Below are positions 44,674 to 55,800 of a DNA stretch of 64,000 nt, one piece after another (position 1 is the stretch's first letter; the number at the start of each line of letters is the position of its first letter). The position numbers and the translations under genes were made by a program. The notes below the pieces were generated by a model that saw only the letters and a list, made by a program, of their open reading frames with translations, made no database searches and was not told the origin of the DNA. Source of the DNA: CAVTGO01 sp963734275 (GTDB lineage: Bacteria > Actinomycetota > UBA4738 > HRBIN12). The stretch lies in assembly GCA_963734275.1 (NCBI GenBank), contig CAVTGO010000007.1, positions 1 through 64,000 of the forward strand, in the 5' to 3' direction.

Positions 44674-45597
44674 GAGCCTGCTAGGCCGCGCCGGGTGCGC
44701 CCGGTTGCCTCGCTGGTTGGTCACCAGGAAGGCCAGCAACCCGCTGAGGACGATGGCGATGCCGACGAGTTGCCAGCCGTTGAGTCGCTCGCCGAGCAGC
44801 AGGAACGACCAGACGAACGCGAGCGGAGGTTGAATCACCTGGGTGATGCCGATCGTGCCGATCGGGATGGTCTTCTGGGCGAAGACCATCAGCCCGTGGG
44901 CTGCGACTCCGGTGAGGAAGGTGAGAATCAGCATGTACGTCCATCCCGTGCCGCTCATCCCGAAGACGTCTCCGTTGGTGATCGCCAGCGGAAGGACAGC
45001 GACAGCTGCGATGGGACTGATCGTCGCCATGAAGACGGCGACGTCCATGTCGCGACGGAAGTCACGCGTCGTCGTGACGTAGCCGGTCCACAGCAGCATG
45101 GCGAGCACGCCGAAAACGTTTCCGCGGATCGAGGCATCGCCATTTGGCGGTGCGCTGAACAACACGATGGCTAGACCGCCGAATGCCGCAAGCGCGAACA
45201 CCAGTGCCCGTGGGTTGATGTGTTCCTTGAAGAGACGGGCACCGAGGGGCACGATCAGGAAGGGTGAGAGCGAACCGATGAGCGCGGCGTTTGCAACACT
45301 GTTGTGGGTTGCCCCAGCGAAGAAGACGGCGAGGTTCAGACCGAAAAAGATGCCCGGTATCAACGCTTGGCGTACATCCGCCATGGTGACCCGCCGCCCA
45401 GTGGTGCGCAGGTAGACGTTCCAGACGACGCTGACGGTGGTGAGCCTCCAGAACGCGACGAGGACGCCCGGGGTGTGCGCGCGTTTGACGAGCGTCGAGC
45501 TGAGCGAGAACGCGATGACCACGCCGACAACTGCGAATGCCCCGAGTGTCTTCGCGCTGAGTGCGCTGGTGCGGGCCGGCGAGATCTGGGCGGTCAT
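44635..45597 (-). CDS. EamA/DMT family transporter, ~10 TM
   Basis: This is a drug/metabolite exporter with two EamA repeats. Repeat 1 runs from GAFAVVGVVIAFSLSSTLVK to LAIVLFSAPPN and includes AFWRLTTVSVVWNVYL and IPGIFFGLNLAVFFAGATHN. Repeat 2 runs from IRGNVFGVLAMLLWTGYVTT to GIAIVLSGLLAFLVT and includes SGTGWTYMLILTFLTGVAAH and GTIGITQVIQPPLAFVWSFL. The C-terminal ~20 residues after TNQRGNRAHPAR look unlike the family and overlap DUF5990 coding, so the real stop was probably closer to 44690 before an indel. The substrate is unknown. Confidence 0.8.
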   Translation of the reverse strand: MTAQISPARTSALSAKTLGAFAVVGVVIAFSLSSTLVKRAHTPGVLVAFWRLTTVSVVWNVYLRTTGRRVTMADVRQALIPGIFFGLNLAVFFAGATHNSVANAALIGSLSPFLIVPLGARLFKEHINPRALVFALAAFGGLAIVLFSAPPNGDASIRGNVFGVLAMLLWTGYVTTTRDFRRDMDVAVFMATISPIAAVAVLPLAITNGDVFGMSGTGWTYMLILTFLTGVAAHGLMVFAQKTIPIGTIGITQVIQPPLAFVWSFLLLGERLNGWQLVGIAIVLSGLLAFLVTNQRGNRAHPARPSRLLCDAPLDSGRPH

Positions 45598-45611
45598 ACG
45601 GACCCGTCAGC

Positions 45612-45969
45612 CTACGACGCCTTCAGAGCACGTCTTTGCCACGGGAACGCTCGACTGCGTCGGAGGCGATCCAGGACGACGATCAGGCTGTCGGGGTAGT
45701 CGACGAGATGGTCGCGGGCCAAGGCGTCGACGAGCTCGCTCCTGCCGTTCAAGTGGGCTCGGGCGATCTCGACCACCTGCCGGTCCCGACTCGTCGACGG
45801 CTGCATCGCGGGCCCGGTCGAGCCGACCCGGTAGCCGTTCCAAGAGCGCTGCCATGGCGATCACGACCGCCAATTCGGTGGTGTCGGCTTGCGCCAGGAT
45901 CCACGTGATCGCCCCCGCGTCGCCGCCGATTGCTTGGCGGATCACGGTGTCGACGCTGTCGTCGGTCAT
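45612..45969 (-). CDS. Hypothetical helical protein, ~119 aa (frameshifted)
   Basis: MTDDSVDTVIRQAIGGDAGA, ITWILAQADTTELAVVIAMA and ALLERLPGRLDRARDAAVDE form the first half. After a break near 45790 the chain continues SRDRQVVEIARAHLNGRSEL, VDALARDHLVDYPDSLIVVL and DRLRRSRAFPWQRRALKAS. It is a soluble, mainly helical protein with no recognised family. It is divergent from the MMPL operon across a gap containing repeated TGACAC elements. Confidence 0.55.
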
Positions 45970-45992
45970 GTGGCCAGCTTGCACGGGGGTCC

Positions 45993-46050
45993 TGACACTT
46001 GCATGACACCTGCGACGCGGCCGGGTCCGTTTGCTGTCAGCGAAGTGTCA
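45993..46050. promoter_or_regulatory. Tandem and inverted TGACAC elements in the MMPL promoter gap
   Basis: TGACACTTGCA (45993 to 46003) is directly followed by TGACACCTGCG (46004 to 46014), an 11 base period. On the other side, GCTGTCA (46033 to 46039) and GCGAAGTGTCA (46040 to 46050) are the same motif inverted. The two tandem pairs form a large dyad centred near 46022. This looks like a two-dimer operator, for instance for a TetR or MerR type regulator. No regulator gene is adjacent. Confidence 0.5.
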
Positions 46051-46116
46051 TGACGACCGCTCACTATCGGCATCGACGGGCACCACCGCCCGCACGACAG
46101 TCGAAAGCAGGCACTC

Positions 46117-48304
46117 ATGTTGAAGCGCATCACTTCCTGGTCCTTCCGGCACCGTCGCATCGTGGTCGTCGCGTGGATCGCCATCCTCGTTGCGATCAAC
46201 CTCGCGGCGATGACCTTCGGCGGCGAGAACAAGCAGGAGTTCATGTCACCGGGCACGGACTCGAAAGCTGCCATCGATCTGCTCGACGAACGGTTCCCGG
46301 CTCAAGCCGGCGACACGATCTCGATCGTCATCCACGACGACGCCGGCGTGACCTCGCCGGCCGTGGTCGCGGTCGCCGAACCGCTCGTCGAACGCGTTCG
46401 TGAGATGCCGCACATCGTGGCGGTCACCGCTCCGTGGGATCCAGCCGGCGCCAACCAGGTCTCCGGTGACGGCACGACCGGCTACGCGGTCGTGCAGCTC
46501 GACTCCACCAGCGCCGCGTTCCCGGTCGACGTCGCCACCGAGATGCTCGACCTCGCCGCCGACGCTCGCACCGCGGGCGTGCAGATCGAGCTCGCCGGCC
46601 AGGCGATCGACAACGCCCAATCCACCAGCATCGGCGCCGAAGGACCGGGCCTGCTCGTCGCCGCGATCATCCTGCTGATCGCGTTCGGGTCACTCGTCGC
46701 GATGGGACTGCCGCTCGCCACCGCGCTGTTCGGTGTCGGCGTCGGCCTGGCCGGCGGGACGCTGCTGACCAACATCCTCGACATCCCCGAATGGGCCAGC
46801 TCCGTGGCAACGATGATCGGGCTCGGCGTCGGCATCGACTACGCACTGTTGATCGTCACCCGCTACCGCACCGAGCTCGCCCACGGCGCCAGCCCAGCGC
46901 AGGCAGTGGCCACCGCGATGGGCACCGCCGGACGCTCCGTCGTGTTCGCCGGCATCACCGTCGTCATCTCCCTGCTCGGCATGCTGACCATGAACCAGCC
47001 GTACGTCCCGGGCGTCGCTTTCTCCGCGGTGGTCACCGTGCTCGCCGTCATGCTCGCCGCGCTGACACTGCTCCCGGCGCTGCTCGGCTTCACCGGACGC
47101 AACATCGACCGGTTGCGGATGCCGTTCCGGCATCCGTCGGCCGACCATGCCGGCCGCGGGTTCTGGTACAGCTGGAGCCGCTTCATCCAACGCCGCCCGG
47201 TCATCACCGGTGTCGCCGGAGCGCTCGCCCTCGGCGTGTTGATCGCTCCCGTGTTCGGGCTGCGTCTCGGGTTCCCCGACGCCGGCAACGACCCCACCAA
47301 CCTCACCACCCGTCGTGCCTACGACCTGATGACCGACGGCTTCGGCGCCGGCTTCAACGGCACCTTCGTGCTCGTCGCCGACAACGGCGACGAGGCGGCG
47401 ATGGCAACGCTGGCCGACCTGCAGGCGACGCTCGCATCGACGCCCGGCGTCGCCGCCGTGTCACCGCCGATCGCCAGCCCCGACGCCGACGCCGCCGTCA
47501 TCAGCTCTGACCCCAGAGGCCAGCCCGCAGGACGAGGCGACGACGGATCTGCTCTCGGTGCTGCGCGACGACGTCGTCCCCGACGCGCTCGCCGGCACCG
47601 ACCTCGAGGTCGTCGTCGGTGGCATCACCGCCTCCTACGTCGATCAGACCGACAGCATCTCGGCCCGCCTGCCGCTGTTCATCGCCGCAGTGATCGTGCT
47701 GTCGTTCCTCCTGCTGCTCGCGGTGTTCCGCTCGGTGCTCGTCGCCGCCAAGGCCGCGGTGTTGAACCTGCTGTCGATCATCGCCGCCTACGGCGTCGTC
47801 GCCTACGCCTGCGAAGGCGGATGGTTCGGCCAGCTGTTCGGCATCACCACACCGACCCCGATCCCGGCGTTCATCCCGATGATGATGTTCGCGATCCTGT
47901 TCGGCCTGTCGATGGACTACGAGGTGTTCCTGCTCTCCCGAGTCCGCGAGGAGTACCTGCGCACCGGCGACAACGCCACCGCCGTCGCCGACGGCCTCGC
48001 CGCCACCGCCAAGGTGATCACCGCCGCCGCGCTGATCATGACCGCCGTGTTCGGGGCGTTCATCCTCGACGACCAGATCTTCTTGAAGATCATCGGGATC
48101 GGCATGGCCGCCGCCGTCGTCATCGACGCCACCATCATCCGCCTGATCCTCGTCCCGGCGACCATGGAACTGCTCGGCGACAAGAACTGGTGGATGCCCA
48201 AGTGGCTCGACCGGGTCATCCCGCGCCTCGACATCGAAGGCAGCCACGCCGCCCCGCCGGCCCCGGTCGCACCGCAGCCCGAACCCGAGCTCGTCTCGGT
48301 CTGA
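46117..48304 (+). CDS. MMPL family RND transporter (one frameshift)
   Basis: This is a lipid or drug exporter of the MmpL type, ~730 residues. Helix 1 is IVVVAWIAILVAINLAAMTF, followed by a first periplasmic domain. The helix bundle from GLLVAAIILLIAFGSLVAMG holds the proton-relay segment ASSVATMIGLGVGIDYALLI with GxGxDYxL, then RYRTELAHGASPAQAVATAM. The second periplasmic domain starts RLGFPDAGNDPTNLTTRRAY. After a break near 47515 come AARLPLFIA-type helices (observed SARLPLFIAAVIVLSFLLLL), then MMMFAILFGLSMDYEVFLLS with the second SMDYxVF motif. It ends in a Pro-rich tail. The next two genes encode small membrane proteins in the same direction. Confidence 0.82.
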
Positions 48305-48361
48305 CCCGCCTCGTCGCCGACCGCACCTTCGCTCGACATCATCAACTTCAAGGAGACCAAC

Positions 48362-48981
48362 ATGTACGCCCCAACCACAACCCAACGCAACCGCAACCAC
48401 AACCACCGTCACCGCAACTCGGAGCTGGACGAAGATCGCCCTGCGCTGGATGCCCACCTTCCTCGGCTTCCCGGCAGGCGGCTTCGTCGCCGAGATCGTC
48501 GGCCGAGTCGACAGTCCCGGCACCGGCGATCGCCGGCGGAGCGATCACCGGCGCGATCCTCGGGTTCGCCCAGTGGCTCGGCATGCGCCGCACCGGCCCG
48601 TCGCCCGTCGCGTGGATCATCGCCACCTCTGTCGGCTTCGCAGTCGGTCTCGGGCTCGGCGCTGCCGCCGCCGGCTACCACACCAACACCGGCGCACTCG
48701 CCACCCAGGGCGTGATCTGTGGCGCCGTGATCGGCGTCGCCCAAGCCGCAGTCCTGTACCGCAAGCTCGGACGAATCGTGCTGGCATGGCCGCCGCTGCT
48801 CGCGGGCTTGTGGGCGCTCGGCTGGACCATCACTGCATCTGCCGGCATCGACGTCGAAGCGCAGTACACCTCGTTCGGTGCCAGCGGCGCGATCGTCGTC
48901 ACCGCCGCCATGTCGATCCTGCCCATCGCGCTCGCTCGCAGACAGCACTCGTGGGCCAACCACGCAAAGGAAGCATCATGA
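48362..48981 (+). CDS. Multi-TM membrane protein, ~205 aa, unknown (frameshifted at the 5' end)
   Basis: After correcting breaks near 48390 and 48525 the chain reads MYAPTTTQ, a Thr-rich stretch, RSWTKIALRWMPTFLGFPAG, GFVAEIVGRVDSPGT and AIAGGAITGAILGFAQWLGM. It continues SPVAWIIATSVGFAVGLGLG, TQGVICGAVIGVAQAAVLYR, VLAWPPLLAGLWALGWTITA and GASGAIVVTAAMSILPIALA. About six helices are expected; Gly-rich GAxxGxxxGxxQ elements repeat. Function is unknown. The ATGA overlap with the next gene implies translational coupling. Confidence 0.65.
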
Positions 48982-49709
48982 ATCGCAAGCTCACCGCCAT
49001 CGCACTCATCACCGCGGCACTCCTCACCAACGCCGGGTTCACCGCACTCGGCAGCATCTTCAACTACCCCGACGTCTTGAAAGAACCAACCGGCGAGATC
49101 CTCGACCGGTTCCGCGAACATCAATCCAGCGTCTCCATGTGGTTCGTCATCCTGGCTCTCTCCGCCGCGTTGTTCGCCCCGATCGCTGTCGGAGTCGGCA
49201 AGCTCCGCTCCGACCGATGGATGAAGTTGGCCGTACCCGTCGGCATCGCCGCCGCTGTTGTCCAGACCATTGGCCTCGCGAGATGGCCGTTGCTCGTACC
49301 CGGGTTCGCCAGCGACGCGGCCAGCACATCCGCGGCCACCGCCGCCGACGCACGGGACCATTTCGACACAGCCCACACCATCCTCGGGACCGTGATCGGC
49401 GAAACCTTCGGCTACCTACTCACCGCCGCCTGGACACTCCTTGTCGTCGCAAGCTTCGGCGCCCGCTTCACCGGACGGCTCTTCACCGCGCTCGGAGCGG
49501 TCTCGGCAGCGATGATCGTGCTCGGCGTGCTGTCCCCCTTGGACCTCGCCCTCATCGACACCGTCAACTTCTTCGGGTACGTCCTCTGGAGCGTCTGGCT
49601 GATCTGGCTCGCCATCGCTGTTCTCCGGAGCGCCCGCAAAACCGCGGCGAAAAATGCTGCCCAGCCCGTCGCCCTCGACGGTCGTGCTCCGGTGGGATCG
49701 GCCAGGTGA
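48978..49709 (+). CDS. DUF4386-like membrane protein, 243 aa
   Basis: MNRKLTAIALITAALLTNAG begins after AAAGGAAG. Six helices are visible, including SMWFVILALSAALFAPIAVG, MKLAVPVGIAAAVVQTIGLA, GETFGYLLTAAWTLLVVASF, LFTALGAVSAAMIVLGVLSP and NFFGYVLWSVWLIWLAIAVL. The middle loop ends DARDHFDTAHTILGTVIGET. The layout and the FDTAHxxLGxxIGE-like segment match DUF4386. Function is unknown. It is coupled to the upstream membrane-protein gene and likely part of the MMPL operon. Confidence 0.7.
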   Translation: MNRKLTAIALITAALLTNAGFTALGSIFNYPDVLKEPTGEILDRFREHQSSVSMWFVILALSAALFAPIAVGVGKLRSDRWMKLAVPVGIAAAVVQTIGLARWPLLVPGFASDAASTSAATAADARDHFDTAHTILGTVIGETFGYLLTAAWTLLVVASFGARFTGRLFTALGAVSAAMIVLGVLSPLDLALIDTVNFFGYVLWSVWLIWLAIAVLRSARKTAAKNAAQPVALDGRAPVGSAR

Positions 49710-49753
49710 GCGCTGTGGCGAGGTACGTGCTGGTCCGTGCGTAGTGCTCCGCC

Positions 49754-49772
49754 GACTAGGCGACGCTTAGTC
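49754..49772 (+). terminator. Short hairpin before the giant exported protein gene
   Basis: GACTAGGC and GCTTAGTC pair around a GAC loop (49754 to 49772), with one G-T pair. It lies 45 bases after the DUF4386 stop and 30 bases before the next start. It may end the MMPL operon transcript or act in the leader of the giant gene. Confidence 0.35.
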
Positions 49773-49801
49773 TGCAGTTCGACAATACGTGGGAGGACTG
49801 G

Positions 49802-52800
49802 ATGGCAACCAAGCGAATGGGGTTCGGTGCTGTCGCGTTCACGGTGGCGTTCGTGCTCGGGCAGGTCGTGGTCCAATCAGCAGGCAGCACGCTCGTGGTG
49901 GCCGCCGAACCACCGCAGTTCATCGTCGGGACGCCGAACGACCTGACGTCCGGCGCGTCGTGTACCGCGGGAACGCCGACCTCCTCGTGCTCATTGCGTG
50001 CCGCTGTCGCTGCAGCGAATGCGTCGAGCGGTGCGACCATCACAGTTCCGGCGGGCACGTATGTCCTGAATGGCGGATCTGGTTCGGATACCGGCGACCT
50101 CGACATCACGAAGCCTGTGGCAATCATCGGCGCGGGCAAGCCGAGCGGCTCCGCCGCGACCAGCATCGTCGGATCGGGCGATCGAGTCTTCGATCTCGCC
50201 TCCACCGCGAGCACTGTGACCATCCGTGGAGTGCGCGTCTCCGGCGGGAGTGTCGGATCCAGCAGCGGCGGTGGCATCCGGACCGCGGCCGGCACCAACT
50301 TGGCCGTCGTCGAGAGCACGGTCACCGGCAACAGCGCAAAGGAGGGCGCCGGCGTGCACAACTCGGGCACGCTCACCCTCGATCGCAGCACACTGTCGGG
50401 CAACACGTCGTCGGGTAAGGGTGGCGGTGTGTTCAACGCCGGCACGGCGACGGTGCGCAACTCGACGGTGTACGGCAACGCCGCCGGCGGTGGCGGCGGC
50501 ATCGCCAGTAGCGGACCGGTGCTGATCCTTCACTCCAACATCACGAGCAACAACTCCAACAACTCCAACGGTGGGGGCATCTACCGCGTCGGTGGCTCGT
50601 TCATGTTGAAGGGCTCGATCGTCGCCGACAACAACGCCCCGACCGCTCGCGACTGCTACGGCACGCCGACGTTCCAGGGCATCAACCTCGTCGAGAGCAC
50701 GCCCGGCTGCAACCCGGATGGCACCGTGATCCAGCTCGACCCTGCGCTCGATCCACTCGCGGACAACGGCGGTCCGACACAGACGCAGATACCGCGGCTC
50801 GGCAGCCCGGCGATCGACGCCACACCGTGCGACCCCACGATCCTGATCGATCAGCGCAACGTTCCCCGCCCATCGGGCGCGGCCTGCGATCTGGGCGCCG
50901 TCGAGCTCTCACCGCTGTCGTTCAGCGTCTCGCTGGCCGCAACACCAGCGAAGGTGAACGTCGGCGTGCAGACGCTGCCGCTCTCGAACATCCCGACGTC
51001 GGTGCTCGCGACGGCGTATCCGACCGCGTCGACCAGCACGACAGCCGACACGACGCTCGCTCGAATCGCTCTGGCGGGCGCCACCTTGGCCCGAATCGAC
51101 GTCAACAACACGACTCTCGCCCGCATCACACTGGCGCGGATCATGCTCGAGGACATCACGCTGGCGCGCATCAGCCTCGCTGACACCGAACTTGCACGCA
51201 TCCTCATCACAGAGATCAACGTCGAAGGTGGCTGGGAGGCGTTGCTGGCCGGGACGGCGTTGGCGAACGTCCCGCTGCAGACGCTCACGATGGCCGACGT
51301 GCTCGCTGATCCGGTTGCCGGGCCGCGGCTGCAGTCGCTCGATCTCAGCAAGCTCGACGTCAGCTCGACACTGCTCGGCGAGATCCCACTCGTGTTGTTC
51401 GCCTTTGCCGGACAGACCTTCAACACGTTGCCGCCCGATTCGTCGAGCGCCGTTCCCGCGCTCGACCAGTGGGCTGCAATCCTCGCCGTGCCGGCGGCGG
51501 ATCTCAATGGCAGAACCCCCTTGTCGACTGTGCTCGCCCGCACCGACGTCACCGATGCAACGCTCGCCCGCATCACTCTGGCCCGGATCGATCTGCTGGC
51601 CTCGACGTTGGCACGGATCACACTCTCCAGCATCGATGTGGAGGACGCGACTCTCGCCCGCATCACTCTGGCTCGCATCGACCTTGCCAACACGACTCTC
51701 GCCCGCATCACTCTCGCCCGCATCGCGATCAACGCCACAACGCTTGCAAACATCACCCTCGCGCGCATCACGCTGGCGCGCATCGACATCGCCGGGTCTG
51801 GCCTCGCGAACATCTCACTCGGAGGGCTCTCGTCGACCAGTCTCGCTACGTTCGTTGACTGCACCAAGGTCAACTGTGCGACCGGAACGCTCGGTCAAGC
51901 GGCGGCGTCGGGCGCCATTCTGTCGACCGCGACGATCGCGACGTTGATCCTCGCCTTGCAGGGCACGACCGCGGGCGCTCTGGTCGGTGACCTACTCACG
52001 GCAGCGAATCAGGCGATGACCGCCGACGGCATCGAACTTGGCGACCTGCTGCGCTTGCTTGCCGGTTCGCCGCTCGCTGGTCTCACGCTCGCCGATCTGT
52101 TCCCGGCGCTGCTCGCTGACGCGGACCTGCCGTGGCAGGACATCGATCTCGAGGCGACACCGTTGCAGAACCTCGGTTCGCCGCTGGTTGCGCCCGCGAC
52201 CTTCACGACGACGATCACGGTGGCCAACGCGACGCCGAACGTCTCGGTCTCGCTGAGCCTTCCCCCCGGCTTCGTCGCCGTCCCCGGCAGCGCAAACTTC
52301 GACGCCAACGGATCGGCCGCTCCCGCGCCGGTCGCGCTCGCCCTTCCCGCTGTGACGTCGCGGGAGCGACGCTGACGTTCGGCCTTGGGGCCGTACCACC
52401 AGGGACGCACACCTTGACGGTGCAGGCACGCGCCGGTATCCGCACCGGCATCGTCGAGGCAACGGTGAACGGCACGGCCACCCTTGGTTCCGTCACCAAG
52501 ACATCCGCGTCGACGACCGAGATCGAAGTCATCGAGAACCCCGACAGCTCATTCGGTCCGCTCAGCGCGGACTCGCTGTACGTCGGCCACCTCGTGTCTG
52601 CAGGCGACAACGACACCTACACCACGACGTTCCAGGTCACCCCTCAGCAGGCGGCCGAGGGACGCAAGGCCAGCGTGTACTTGTCCAACCTCGCTGCCGA
52701 TTACGACCTCGCGGTCTTCGGCCCGGTTTCGGCGCCACTTCGCGGTGCCCCGATCGACGCCATCATCCCTGTCGACGACCATCAGATCGGTGCGGATCCG

Positions 52801-55800
52801 ACGTCCGAGTCGGTTGCGCCCGACTCGCAGTTCGACATTCCGCTGTCGGCACCAGCCGGATCCGGCCTCGTCGGTCTGTCCGCCAAGCGATCGAACAGTC
52901 GTGAACGGGTCGACATCGGCGACCTGCGCTCGGGCACGTACACGATCCAGGTCTCCGGATACAACGGAGCGTTCTCCGATCTCCCGTTCACGCTACGCGT
53001 CCGCACCCAGTCCCTCGGACTACGTGTGTGCACGGCGAAGAGCTACGGCACGAAGCCCACGGCATCGGTCGCGCCGACGCTCCCGGCGGGCATGGACACG
53101 CTGTTCGTCGTTCCGACCAACAGGCTTCGCCAGCTGTGGGGCGACACCGACGTGACCGCGGTGATGAACCGCCTGCAGGCCTTCGTGACGGCGCAGCCGG
53201 GTGGCGTGGTCGCTGGCATCTTGCCGGTGGATGCCGCCTACGACACATGGGACGCCAACCGCTGTTCGCCCGACGCGGCGAACGTGGTCGCCCGCAACAT
53301 CGGCGCGGCGATCGACGCGGTGCAGGCGACCAACCCGACGCTGCAGCACCTCGTGCTGATCGGCGACGACACGGCGATTCCATTCTTCCGGGTCGCCGAC
53401 GGCACGGCGACCGCCAACGAATCGAACTACGCGGAGGGCTTCTCCGACAACAATCGCCTGGTCGGCAGCCTGGCCCGCGGCTACATCCAGACCGACGATC
53501 CCTACGCCACCGCTCGCGGCGTCCGCCTCAGCGGCCGCGAGCTCTTCGTGCCCGAGCTGGCGGTGGGGCGCCTCGTCGAGTCGAGGGCCGACATCGTCAA
53601 GGCGCTCGACACGTTCACGCAGTACAACGGCCAGCTCGATCCGGCCACCACCAGCTCTGCGCTCGCCACCGGCTACGACTTCTTGACCGACGGTGCGCAG
53701 GCCGTCGGCGACGAGCTCGCCGGTGATGGCTTCGCGACGACCCGGCTGATCAACGAGACGTGGAACACGGCCAACCTCACCAACGCTTTCGTGACCGCCG
53801 ACCCCGATGTTGCGTCGATCAACGCGGACTTCGACCACAATCGCGCCTTGCCGGCCGATCAGAACGCGAACAGGGACGCAGACCGACCTGTTCACGACGA
53901 CCGATCTGCCGTCGGACGACCGGTTTGCCAACGGACTCTTCTTCAGCATGGGATGCCACGGTGGCCTCAGCGTGTCCGACGTCGAGCTCGGTGTGTCCGC
54001 CGACTCTGTCGACTGGGCGCAGTCGTTCTCCAAACGTGGTGCCCAGTGGATCGCCAACACTGGCTTCGGGTACGGCGACACCGACCTCGTCGCCTACTCC
54101 GAGCGGCTGATGGCACTGTTCGCCAAGGAGCTCTCTGTCGACGGATCGTTGACCACGGGACAGGCGCTGTCGCTCGCCAAGCGCGACTACGCCAAGACCA
54201 CACAGGTGTGGAGCCCGTACGACGAAAAGGCCCTGCAACAGGTAGTGCACTACGGCCTGCCGATGTACCGAATTGGTGCCACGGCGCCCGCCAGCCCTCA
54301 GTCGGTCGCAGCACCCTTGGCCGCGCCCGCCGCGGCAACCGCCGGGCTCGTCACGACGCCGGATCCGATCACGTCGGTGCCGTCGGCCCCGGTGACCTTG
54401 AACATGACCGATGTCGTTCGCAACAACCGCGGGCGCGAGGGTCGTTCTACTCACTCCACGGCGACACGTTGCAGGTCAAGGACCGGCCGGTCGAGCCGCT
54501 GTCGGTGACCGACGTGCAGATCGCCTCCACGGATCCCGCGGCCGGTCGCCAACCGCACGGCGCGCTCATCACGGCGCTCACCTCCCACGACGTGCAGACC
54601 TCGCCGGGTGTCAACGAGGCGTTCAAGCCGTACATCTCCCATCCGGTCATCGACCTGGGCGGCAATGAGGTGCTGCTCGACACGACGGGTGACGCGATCT
54701 TCCCCGCCACGCTTGCCAGAGCCACTCGTTCGAGTGACGGCAACGGCGATCCCGTCGGCACCCTGCTGTTCTCGGCCGGGCAGTTCCGCCCCACCGGTCC
54801 GGGCGTCGGCGACCAACGGCTGTTCGACAACGCAACGGTGCAAGTGCTGTACGGAACCGGCAACGACTTCCTGCCTCCAACGATCGCGACCACACGCGGA
54901 GCGTTGGTGCTCGCGGGCACGACGCAGACCGTGGGCTTCGCTGTCGACACCGACGCAACGGCACGCCGCGTCGTAGTCGTGTTCAAGAGTAGAAGCGAAC
55001 GCATCTGGCGCACCGTTGACCTGGTCGACACGGACCCGCGAGCCGACGTCGCGCATTGGACGGGTGGCGCTGTCGTGCCGGCCGCGGTGGCCCAGATCGA
55101 GTTCTTCGCGCAGGCGTGCGACGGTAACGGCAACTGCTCGACGAGCGACAATAAGGCTTCGAACTTCGTGACGATCAGAGCGGCACTCGATGCCGACCTG
55201 CGCGTCGAACGCGGTCGGCACCGCAGTCAACGGCTGGTTCGTCTCGCCTCCGGTTCAGGCCACCATCATCGGGGCCGATCCGAGCTGTGCGATCGAGTAC
55301 AACCTCGACGGCGCAGGCTGGGTCGATTACCTCGGCACAGTGATCTTGATCACCGGCGAGGGTATCCATGTGCTCGAAGCGCGAGATGATTGCGGCAACA
55401 GCTCGCTCGCCGTCATTCCGATCGACACCAAGGCGCCGATCGTGACGGCTGTAGCACCCGCTTGGTTGGCGTCTGCCGGATCCGTGACCATCAACGCAAT
55501 CGACCCGGGCGGTTCTGGTGTCGCCGTCATCACGTACCGGATCAACCAGGGCACAGTGCAGCAGGCCGCCGGCGAGAGCGTTGTCGTCCCCGTCACCGGA
55601 CAGGGCACGACCACCATCACCTACTCGGCCACCGACGCGGCCGGCAACAAGAGCGCAGACGCCACGGTCACGGTTCGCATCGACGGTCAGGGCCCGACGA
55701 CGAGTGCCAGCGTCACCAGCGGAACGCTCGGCAACGGCGGTTGGTACACGAGCAATCCGACGGTGACGATCACCGCGAGCGACGCGTTGTCGGGTGTCGC

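Noticed and set aside
47501..48523. 340-codon minus-strand frame opposite the MMPL gene
   Set aside because: It is rich in Asp/Gly/Val/His runs typical of a shadow of high-GC coding, and MMPL helices on the plus strand explain the sequence.
51053..51829. 15-base repeats as a CRISPR or microsatellite
   Set aside because: Units are contiguous without spacers, remain in frame and differ by synonymous changes, so they encode a repeat protein.
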